Source of the DNA: Longitalea arenae
Lineage (GTDB): Bacteria; Bacteroidota; Bacteroidia; Chitinophagales; Chitinophagaceae
Length of the DNA stretch: 64,000 nt
Reading direction: 5' to 3'
Assembly (NCBI RefSeq): GCF_016924755.1
Contig: NZ_JAFFJX010000005.1
Span: forward strand, 310,001-374,000
Part shown: positions 45,410-51,889 of the stretch, one piece after another
Numbering within the stretch: position 1 is the stretch's first letter
How the letters are laid out: each line of letters opens with the position of its first letter
The notes under the pieces: generated by a model
Told to the model about the DNA's origin: nothing
Database searches by the model: none
What the model saw: only the letters and a program-made list of their open reading frames with translations
Program-made: the position numbers and the translations under genes

Positions 45410-45579
45410 AATTCACCTTTGGGGTACCGCACTACGGTTTCCCTGAACGCGTAAATGGATCATGGCACAGCCCGCCGCTTTGCAACGATCTGTATTTTCA
45501 TTCTCTCTTGCTTAATGTAACAACAGTCACTGCCCTTCGCTATAACTACACCTATTACAAAGCAATCGCTATTGGTTGA
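45406..45579 (+). CDS. Possible 57-residue protein coupled to mvaB
   Basis: An ATG at 45406 overlaps the mvaB stop by four bases (ATGA), the classic arrangement for translational coupling, and opens 57 codons ending with TGA at 45577-45579. The peptide begins MKFTFGVPHYGFPERVNGSW and contains a moderately hydrophobic middle (FHSLLLNVTTVTALRY). I recognise no family, and the overlap could be accidental. It could also be a remnant of a larger gene. Confidence 0.3.
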   Translation: MKFTFGVPHYGFPERVNGSWHSPPLCNDLYFHSLLLNVTTVTALRYNYTYYKAIAIG

Positions 45580-45638
45580 TCAGCTTCCCTTGAAAAGGAT
45601 ACCTTATCTTGAAATGTATAAACCAGATAAATGTGATT

Positions 45639-46643
45639 ATGGACCTCCAGATACCGATTCATATTCCAACCCTGTCGACGCCAATTAACTACCAGGACAA
45701 TATCATGTTAATGGGCTCTTGTTTTACGGAGCATATTGGCGAAAAGCTCGATGAGCTCAAATTCGGGGTGCTGCAAAATCCCAATGGGATCTTGTTTGAC
45801 CCGGCCAGTGTGGTGAGCAGCCTGGTTTCTTACATTCAGAATAAACAGTATCAAACCGAAGAGCTTTTTTATTATAACGAGGTTTGGCAAAGCTGGCAGC
45901 ACCACAGCCGCTTTTCCAAAACCGATCTGCAGGAGTGCCTGCGGGGCATCAATGCCTCGCAGCAGGAGGCGCATGCTTATTTAAAAACGGCCAACTGGCT
46001 GATCATAACCTTAGGCACCTCTTTTTCATACCGGCTAACCGAACAGGTGCCCCAGTCGTTCCGGCGCGGCGCAGTACGGGGAGCCGTTGCGAACAACCAT
46101 CGCACGCCGGCAGGCTGGTTCAACAAACACCTGCTGACGATTGAAGAAACCACCACCATGCTCGACAACTGTTTACACCAGTTGTTCCAGTTCAATCCCG
46201 GCATAAAAGTGATCTTTACGGTTAGCCCGGTGCGCCATATTCGCGACGGGGTTATTGATAATAACCGCAGCAAGGCCCGGTTGATAGAAGTTGTGCATCA
46301 CCTCGTGAATAAGTTCGACAGGCTCTATTATTTCCCCGCTTATGAACTGGTCATAGATGTGCTGCGCGATTACCGTTTTTACGACATCGATATGGTGCAT
46401 CCCAATTATCAGGCTACGCAGTTTGTGCTCGATAAATTCATGCGGCATTATGTTGACGAGAAAGCGCAGCAACTGGCGGAAGAAATTAAGAAGATCGTGA
46501 TAGCGCGCAAGCACAAACCTTTTCAGCCATCTACCGAAGCACATAAACGGTTTTTAAAAGCGCACCTTGAAAAAGCGCAGGAACTGCAAAGAAAATACCC
46601 GTTCCTGAATTTGGATGAGGATATCAGGTATTTTTTGCAATAA
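45639..46643 (+). CDS. GSCFA domain protein
   Basis: A protein of about 334 residues of the GSCFA family, an SGNH/GDSL-like hydrolase group common in Bacteroidota, with unknown substrate. The signature GSCFTEHIGEKL lies near residues 26-37, followed by ILFDPASVVSSL, WLIITLGTSFSYR, FTVSPVRHIRDGVIDNNRSKARL and the C-terminal catalytic-type DIDMVHPNYQATQFV. The ATG at 45639 fits better than an in-frame ATG ten codons earlier because homologues begin close to the LxIPIxxP strand. Convergent with the GH109 gene, with an inverted repeat element between them. Confidence 0.9.
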   Translation: MDLQIPIHIPTLSTPINYQDNIMLMGSCFTEHIGEKLDELKFGVLQNPNGILFDPASVVSSLVSYIQNKQYQTEELFYYNEVWQSWQHHSRFSKTDLQECLRGINASQQEAHAYLKTANWLIITLGTSFSYRLTEQVPQSFRRGAVRGAVANNHRTPAGWFNKHLLTIEETTTMLDNCLHQLFQFNPGIKVIFTVSPVRHIRDGVIDNNRSKARLIEVVHHLVNKFDRLYYFPAYELVIDVLRDYRFYDIDMVHPNYQATQFVLDKFMRHYVDEKAQQLAEEIKKIVIARKHKPFQPSTEAHKRFLKAHLEKAQELQRKYPFLNLDEDIRYFLQ

Positions 46644-46670
46644 AACATTGTACCTGTAAATCTTGTAGGC

Positions 46671-46774
46671 GTTTATGGTTTGTGGTTTATGGTTTGTTGT
46701 TCCTTCATGCTGTAGTTCAAAATCAATTTCGAACCTCGAAGCGCCGCAGCAACCACAAACTACAAACTACAAAC
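46671..46774. repeat. TTTATGG-family inverted repeat element between convergent genes
   Basis: A left arm of TTTATGG/TTTGTGG words (46671-46701) and a right arm AACCACAAACTACAAAC (46751-46774) are inverted heptad runs able to pair. The centre has TTCGAACCTCGAA and the core GCGCCGCAGCAACCACAAAC (46741-46760). It lies between the GSCFA and GH109 stop codons. Cores of the same form occur in the elements at 48882 and 57372. Confidence 0.85.
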
Positions 46775-46789
46775 GAGAGTAACGACTTA

Positions 46790-48142
46790 TCAGAACTCGT
46801 CATTCAATGCAAACGTATTCTTCCTGAACATCCATTGCCCGCCGGTGAAGTCAGGAAATTCTACCGTTTCATTACCCAGCTCGATACTTTGCTCACTCAG
46901 CGGCGTAATAGCGCTCCAGGCAGCGGCATCATATACATCCATTGGCGTTGCCGTCTTGCGTTTCACCGCTTCAACAAAAGCATGTAATACGAAGAAGTCC
47001 ATACCGCCATGACCGGCGCCTTCCGTAGAAGCGCCCCAGCGTTTCCATAAAGGGTGATCGTATTGGTCGAGGTAGGCTTTGGCATCTTCCCATTTGTCGT
47101 TGGTTTTGCTTACACCTTCAATGTACAGGGACTGGTTCAGATCCATCCAGATGCCTTTGGTGCCCTGTACGCGAAAGCCCAGTGAATAGGGGCGGGGCAG
47201 GTTGGTATCGTGCTGTAACAGGATCGTTTCCCCATTGGCGCAGCGGATCATGGTGGTCACTACATCGCCCAGTTTAAAAGCCAGTTTGGCATTGGGATGT
47301 TGATCACCGCCATTCTTCACAATATACTCATGCAGGCCGCGTGATTTGCTCGCAAAAGAAGAAAGTGATACAAAGCGGTTGCCACGGTTAATGTTGATCA
47401 TTTCTGCAATGGGGCCAATGCCATGGGTGGGATATAAATCACCGTTACGATGAATGGAATGTTCCGTTCTCCAGCGGGCTTCAGAAAAGGCTTTTTCACC
47501 AAATTCAACCCCGCCGCCATAGGCTTTTTTGCCATCATTGAATTTCACATGGCGCAGGTCGTGCTGATAGCCGCCCTGCAGGTGAATGATCTCACCAAAC
47601 AATCCCTGCCGCACCATATTCAATACCGCCATTACATCGCGGCGGTAACAAACATTTTCGAGCATCATCACCTGAGCCCGGTATTTTTCGGCCGCCTTTA
47701 CCACATCCCAGTGATCCTGCAGGGTAATACCCAGCATCACTTCTGTACCAATATATTTTATACCTGCTTCGAGGCTGCCGATGATCATGGGCGCATGCCA
47801 TTCCCAGGGGGTGGAAATGATCACAGCATCGAGTTCTTTTAATTCCAGCAGTTTTTTCCAGGCATTGGGATCGCCTTTGAAAACTTTGGCCACCGGCTTG
47901 CCGGCTTTTTTAAACAGTTCTGCCGACATTTCCAGCATCCGGTCATCGATATCGCAAATGGCTACTACCTGTACATCTTTACGCCGAAGGGCATTGTCGA
48001 GGTGCCTTTGCCCGCGGAGGCCCACGCCAATAAAACCGAGCTTAACGGCGGGCTCAGCCGCAGCAAATGATTGCGCTGTTGGTAAAATAGCAAAACCGGC
48101 TGCGGCCAGTCCGGTATTTTTGACAAATGATCTTCGGTTCAT
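46790..48142 (-). CDS. GH109-type Gfo/Idh/MocA family enzyme (probable alpha-N-acetylgalactosaminidase), exported
   Basis: A 450-residue NAD-dependent glycosidase. It begins with a twin-arginine-type signal (NRRSFVKNTGLAAAGFAIL), then a Rossmann motif (LGFIGVGLRGQRH). Stretches such as PWEWHAPM, LENVCYRRDVMAVLNMVRQG, GVEFGEKAFSEARWRTEHS, LYPTHGIGPIAEMININRGNR and GAGHGGMDFFVL closely resemble the characterised Elizabethkingia NagA enzyme of GH109. Such enzymes remove terminal alpha-GalNAc by an NAD-dependent elimination mechanism. No other glycan genes are adjacent. Convergent with the GSCFA gene. Confidence 0.92.
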   Translation of the reverse strand: MNRRSFVKNTGLAAAGFAILPTAQSFAAAEPAVKLGFIGVGLRGQRHLDNALRRKDVQVVAICDIDDRMLEMSAELFKKAGKPVAKVFKGDPNAWKKLLELKELDAVIISTPWEWHAPMIIGSLEAGIKYIGTEVMLGITLQDHWDVVKAAEKYRAQVMMLENVCYRRDVMAVLNMVRQGLFGEIIHLQGGYQHDLRHVKFNDGKKAYGGGVEFGEKAFSEARWRTEHSIHRNGDLYPTHGIGPIAEMININRGNRFVSLSSFASKSRGLHEYIVKNGGDQHPNAKLAFKLGDVVTTMIRCANGETILLQHDTNLPRPYSLGFRVQGTKGIWMDLNQSLYIEGVSKTNDKWEDAKAYLDQYDHPLWKRWGASTEGAGHGGMDFFVLHAFVEAVKRKTATPMDVYDAAAWSAITPLSEQSIELGNETVEFPDFTGGQWMFRKNTFALNDEF

Positions 48143-48194
48143 AGCCTTATTTTTACATATAATTTAGGGATGCCAAAATACCAAATAAGCGAAC

Positions 48195-48890
48195 ATGAAG
48201 ACCGCCGCTGAAAAACTTACGCAATCGTATGCTATCCTGAATTTTTACAAAAACCTGTCGCCTAAGCTTAGATTACCTGCCGGTGTAGCGATCATGAACC
48301 CATTTACCGACGCAGCCGCCTGGCAGCTGGCCGAAACATTCTATCATAAATTTTACCATGATCATCAACCGCGCAGATTCATTTTCGGCATCAATCCGGG
48401 GCGTTTTGGCGGCGGCATAACCGGTGTTCCCTTTACCGATCCTATTAAACTGAAAGAGATATGCGGCATCGACAACGAACTGCCCAAAAAAGCAGAATTG
48501 TCTTCCCATTTCATTTATGCCGTAATTGACGCATATGGCGGACCGGAAGCATTTTATGGTGATTTCTTTATTACGGCTTTATCGCCGCTGGGTTTTACCA
48601 AAAATGGCGTTAACCTGAACTATTATGACGATAAGGAATTGCTGAGAGACAGTGAGCCGTACATTATTCAGTGCATCAATGAACAGTTACGATCTATTGC
48701 CACTACCCGGGAACTGTGTTATTGCCTGGGCGAGGGCACCAATTATAAAATATTCCAAAAGCTGAATGCAAAACATCGGTTCTTTGAAGAGATCATTCCC
48801 TTACCGCATCCGCGTTGGGTAATGCAGTATCGCAGGAAAAAGATAGATGAGTATGTTAAAGTGTATCTCGAACGATTGCAGGGTTTATAG
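48195..48890 (+). CDS. SMUG2-like uracil-DNA glycosylase family protein
   Basis: A 231-residue base-excision repair glycosylase. The active-site segment FGINPGRFGGGITGVPFTDP (about 73-92) and the C-terminal PLPHPRWVMQYRRK match SMUG family members, and overall it resembles the SMUG2 type described from Pedobacter. Substrate range (uracil, xanthine) cannot be told from sequence. The gene is divergent from the GH109 gene with a 52-bp spacer. Its last codons and stop (GGTTTATAG) are the first unit of a TTTATGG array. Confidence 0.85.
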   Translation: MKTAAEKLTQSYAILNFYKNLSPKLRLPAGVAIMNPFTDAAAWQLAETFYHKFYHDHQPRRFIFGINPGRFGGGITGVPFTDPIKLKEICGIDNELPKKAELSSHFIYAVIDAYGGPEAFYGDFFITALSPLGFTKNGVNLNYYDDKELLRDSEPYIIQCINEQLRSIATTRELCYCLGEGTNYKIFQKLNAKHRFFEEIIPLPHPRWVMQYRRKKIDEYVKVYLERLQGL

Positions 48891-49004
48891 TTTATGGTTT
48901 ATGGTTTATGGTTTATGGTTTCTTAAAGCGCGAGCTGATGTCCAATCAGGAATCTCAAAATGCGGCAGCAACTAAAAACAATAAACTACAAACCATAAAC
49001 CATT
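48882..49004. repeat. TTTATGG-family inverted repeat element spanning two stop codons
   Basis: A left arm of TTTATAG/TTTATGG units starts inside the glycosylase gene (its TAG stop is part of unit one). The right arm (ATAAACTACAAACCATAAACCATTAA, 48980-49004, read as heptads) reaches the miaE stop codon at 49003-49005. The core ATGCGGCAGCAACTAAAAAC lies at 48960-48979. The whole element thus fills the gap between two convergent genes. Confidence 0.85.
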
Positions 49005-49611
49005 AATGCATCCTGTCTCCCCTTACTTCCAGCTTCTGCATCAACTCCGCCTCGTAACTAAGCCATTCCTGCCAGCGTTTGCGCACTTTGGTTTTTTCTA
49101 CATATGTTTCTGCCAGTTCGATGAACAAGTGATAATGGCCGGCTTCACTTTCCATAAAGCGGCGGTAGAAATTGCGCAGGTATTCATCATCCAGGCCTTC
49201 GCTGAGGCGTTTAAAGCGTTCGCAGCTGCGGGCTTCTATGAGGGCGCAGATCAATAATCTATCCAGCAGGCGTTGTTCTTCGGTGCCGCCCTTTATTTCA
49301 AACTGTAATAACTGGTTCACATATTCATCTTTCCGCTGTTTACCCAGCTTCAGATCGCGTTTTTGCAGTTCGGCCAGCACCAGCCTGAAATGCCCCCATT
49401 CCTCGGTAACGATGGGCGCCAGTTCGTTCACCAGCTTTTCTTTGTCGCTGTACCGCTGGATCAGCGAAATACAGCTGGTAGCCGCTTTTTGCTCACAGTA
49501 TGCATGGTCGGTAAGAATATGCTCCAGTGACATTTCGGCCAGATTCACCCACCGCGGGTCGGTAGGCAGGTGTAAGCCTAATATATTCTTGGTTTCGTTG
49601 GTACTGCTCAT
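49003..49611 (-). CDS. miaE: tRNA 2-methylthio-N6-isopentenyl-adenosine-37 hydroxylase
   Basis: MiaE hydroxylates the modified adenosine 37 of tRNA using a di-iron centre. The 202-residue, all-helical protein has ligand motifs in LEHILTDHAYCEQKAA, IVTEEWGHFRLVLAEL, LICALIEARSCERFKRL and RFMESEAGHYHLFIEL, two ExxH pairs among them. The ATG at 49611 is chosen because a perfect -7 element lies directly upstream; the frame continues 18 codons further without a likely start. Divergent from bioF. Confidence 0.93.
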   Translation of the reverse strand: MSSTNETKNILGLHLPTDPRWVNLAEMSLEHILTDHAYCEQKAATSCISLIQRYSDKEKLVNELAPIVTEEWGHFRLVLAELQKRDLKLGKQRKDEYVNQLLQFEIKGGTEEQRLLDRLLICALIEARSCERFKRLSEGLDDEYLRNFYRRFMESEAGHYHLFIELAETYVEKTKVRKRWQEWLSYEAELMQKLEVRGDRMH

Positions 49612-49619
49612 AAAGTGCC

Positions 49620-49627
49620 CAAAGTTA
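49620..49627 (-). promoter_or_regulatory. Promoter -7 element of miaE with a near-leaderless start
   Basis: Minus-strand TAACTTTG (49627-49620) matches TAnnTTTG and ends 8 bp before the miaE ATG, the same spacing as in pcm. Confidence 0.55.
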
Positions 49628-49641
49628 ACACGTATGTGCGA

Positions 49642-49649
49642 TATATTTG
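49642..49649 (+). promoter_or_regulatory. Promoter -7 element of bioF
   Basis: TATATTTG matches TAnnTTTG, 27 bp upstream of the bioF ATG. It lies 14 bp from the opposing miaE element, so the two promoters probably interfere. Confidence 0.55.
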
Positions 49650-49676
49650 CTTCGGCTGGCGCCACCAGCTTTAATT

Positions 49677-50780
49677 ATGAACGACGACTTCCTCCTGAAA
49701 AAACTCAATGAGCGGCAGCAGCAGAACGCTTTCCGCCGGCTGATCCTGCGTGAGGGCAAGACCGATTTCTGCTCGAACGATTACCTGGGCATTGTGCGCC
49801 ATCAGTTGATCGAAAAAAAGCTGGGGGAAAACGCCTCTACAGCATATAAACATGGTTCTACCGGTTCACGCTTGCTGGCCGGGAATTATGTGCTGGCAGA
49901 AGAAACGGAAAAAATGCTGGCGGCCTTTCACGACGCCCGGGCCGCACTGATCTTCAATTCGGGGTATGATGCCAACCTGGGTTTATTAAGCTGTGTGCCG
50001 CAGCGTGGCGACACCATCATTTACGATTATCTCAGTCATGCTTCCCTGCGTGATGGTATCCGATTGAGTTTTGCCCATTCTTTTTCTTTCCGGCATAATG
50101 ATCTGGCAGACCTCGAAAAAAGGCTGCAGGCTGCCACCGGAACCATTTTCGTGGTCACAGAATCGGTTTTCTCCATGGATGGCGATCAGGCTCCCTTACC
50201 AGCCATCAGCGCCCTCTGCGAGCAATATGGCGCACACCTGATCGTAGATGAAGCCCATGCCACGGGCGTAGTGGGTGCAACAGGAGAGGGACTGGTTCAG
50301 CACCTGAACCTGCAGGCGCATTGTTTTGCCCGCATTCACACGTTTGGCAAGGCCGTGGGTTGCCATGGCGCTGTTGTGCTGGGCAGTGAGCAATTGCGAA
50401 ACTACCTGGTGAATTTCTGCCGTTCCTTTATTTATAGTACGGCCCTGCCCGAAGCCAGTGTGGCTGCTATCCGTGCTGCCTATACGTTGTTTCCGGCAAT
50501 GCATGCAGAAAGGGCGCATTTGCAGGAACTGATCAGCAGCTTCCAAACGGCCGCAATACGCTGGGAAAAAGGGGTCTCAGACACACCGATACAAGTAGTG
50601 ATCATACCTGGTAATGATCAGGTAAAAGCGGCGGCAGCTGCCCTGCAGGCTGCCGGCCTGGATGTACGCCCCATCTTATATCCTACGGTTCCGGCTGGAA
50701 AAGAGCGGCTGCGCATTGTATTACATGCGTTCAATACATTGGAGGAAATGCATCTATTGACTGGCATGTTAAAATCCTGA
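49677..50780 (+). CDS. bioF: 8-amino-7-oxononanoate synthase-like PLP enzyme
   Basis: BioF condenses pimeloyl-thioester with alanine in biotin synthesis. The 367-residue protein starts at the ATG at 49677 and shows CSNDYLGI, the GSTGSRLLAGN glycine loop, FNSGYDANLG, DYLSHASLRDGI, VTESVFSMDGDQAPL, the PLP Asp in IVDEAHATGVVG and Lys225 in THTFGKAVGCHG, all normal. No other biotin gene is beside it, so 2-amino-3-ketobutyrate CoA ligase or another alpha-oxoamine synthase remains possible. Confidence 0.9.
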   Translation: MNDDFLLKKLNERQQQNAFRRLILREGKTDFCSNDYLGIVRHQLIEKKLGENASTAYKHGSTGSRLLAGNYVLAEETEKMLAAFHDARAALIFNSGYDANLGLLSCVPQRGDTIIYDYLSHASLRDGIRLSFAHSFSFRHNDLADLEKRLQAATGTIFVVTESVFSMDGDQAPLPAISALCEQYGAHLIVDEAHATGVVGATGEGLVQHLNLQAHCFARIHTFGKAVGCHGAVVLGSEQLRNYLVNFCRSFIYSTALPEASVAAIRAAYTLFPAMHAERAHLQELISSFQTAAIRWEKGVSDTPIQVVIIPGNDQVKAAAAALQAAGLDVRPILYPTVPAGKERLRIVLHAFNTLEEMHLLTGMLKS

Positions 50781-50797
50781 TTGCCGCAAGCCACAAC

Positions 50798-51277
50798 TCA
50801 TGGCTTCTTCGTTTCGGCTTCAGGTATATAATATGTCTCATTCGGCCCTATACCCGATACCTGCATCGTACATTCTTCGGTAAACCACTCATAGTGGGGT
50901 TGGTCGGCCTTGATCACCAGATAACTTCCGGGGCCATAAGCCATCGCATTTACCGTAGTATCAAATACCTTATCCATTACAATATGTGCTGAACCACTGA
51001 GGATGGTAACATAAAGGTCGGAATTGTGCACATGTGGCATGCCTTTGTATCCGGGCGGGAAAATATAACGTTCAATAAAGAATCCGGGTTGGTTGCGGTG
51101 TCCGGCAAGGTAAATGTTCTTTCTGCCACTTTGTAGTACGGTGTCCTGCACCGGCGGGAGTATCATCCTGGCTTTCGTACCTGAGGGAGGATTTGCAAGG
51201 TTCTGCACCGGATCATTGGTGCAGGACAGCCATGGAACCAACAGCATTGCCATGGCGTAAAGGGCTGTCTTTTTCAT
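50798..51277 (-). CDS. Cupin-domain lipoprotein
   Basis: A 159-residue protein with a lipoprotein signal (LLVPWLSC, Cys19) followed by a single cupin barrel: FIERYIFPPGYKGMPHVHNSDLYVTILSGSAHI carries motif 1 histidines (PHVH) and YGPGSYLVIKADQPHYEWF carries the motif 2 histidine. It may sense or modify a small molecule, but no specific role can be named. The ATG at 51277 is chosen for the signal sequence. Convergent with bioF, with only 17 bp between stop codons and no repeat. Confidence 0.85.
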   Translation of the reverse strand: MKKTALYAMAMLLVPWLSCTNDPVQNLANPPSGTKARMILPPVQDTVLQSGRKNIYLAGHRNQPGFFIERYIFPPGYKGMPHVHNSDLYVTILSGSAHIVMDKVFDTTVNAMAYGPGSYLVIKADQPHYEWFTEECTMQVSGIGPNETYYIPEAETKKP

Positions 51278-51481
51278 AGCAAACAATATTTAGGTGACGA
51301 ATAAATAAAAGAACTGATAGGTAAGTTACTAAAATTTCAAGAATTGTGTATTTGATTATGCCCTGCGGCAGTGGTGAATGACCAGCGTCGTTTTTGCCCG
51401 GGGTGGGCGGGGAGCTCCTGATATTCTTTGCTTGATGAATAAAATTATGCTCTTTAAGGAGTGTTATTTTAGCAAAAAGAA
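51278..51481. other. Spacer between the cupin gene and a hairpin
   Basis: About 200 bp upstream of the cupin gene with no supported gene. AAATTTC/GAATTGTG text and a GC-rich patch at 51390-51415 are visible but nothing recognisable. It probably holds the cupin promoter. Confidence 0.4.
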
Positions 51482-51507
51482 AGCCTCCCGATACATCGGG
51501 AGGCTTG
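51482..51507 (-). terminator. Strong hairpin terminator with 12-bp perfect stem
   Basis: AAGCCTCCCGAT and ATCGGGAGGCTT pair perfectly around a 2-nt spacer. On the minus strand it is followed by TTCTTTTTGC, a T-rich tract, so it would end a minus-strand transcript coming from about 51600-51840. Confidence 0.8.
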
Positions 51508-51592
51508 GTACCACGGACTGTAACCTCTAAGGTTGATGAACTAAACGATTGCTGATGACTACTGAACTGCGAACAACTTATATGTATAATTG

Positions 51593-51838
51593 CTATACAA
51601 GTACTGCTAATAGTAAGAGTGCGGCAAATAATAAAGCCAGCACCCGCTTTTTCCATAGATAATCCCGCGTTTCCATCTCACTTAGGCTTTTTAAGGTCTC
51701 TGTTGCTTTGATCGCCCTACAAATTTCAGCATAAGATGTATTCCTTACAATACAACTTTGTGGTAATTCTTGGGTAAACCAACCCGGCAAATACGATTTC
51801 CCAACCGCCCCGCCCATTAAACCCCGATCGCATTTCAA
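51593..51838 (-). CDS. Possible small membrane protein (81 residues or shorter)
   Basis: An open frame with ATG codons at 51838, 51817 and 51676. The last part (SEMETRDYLWKKRVLALLFAALLLLAVLV) is a basic segment followed by a single strong membrane helix that ends the protein. The middle (TSYAEICRAIKATETLKSLSE) looks amphipathic and codon choice appears natural. A strong terminator lies 85 bp after the stop in the right orientation, which supports a transcript here. I recognise no family; a membrane-inserting peptide is possible. Reality of the gene is uncertain. Confidence 0.4.
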   Translation of the reverse strand: MKCDRGLMGGAVGKSYLPGWFTQELPQSCIVRNTSYAEICRAIKATETLKSLSEMETRDYLWKKRVLALLFAALLLLAVLV

Positions 51839-51889
51839 AAAAAGTCCTACTTTTAAAAAACCTTCTAACCCCCGATGTGAATTAGCTTT

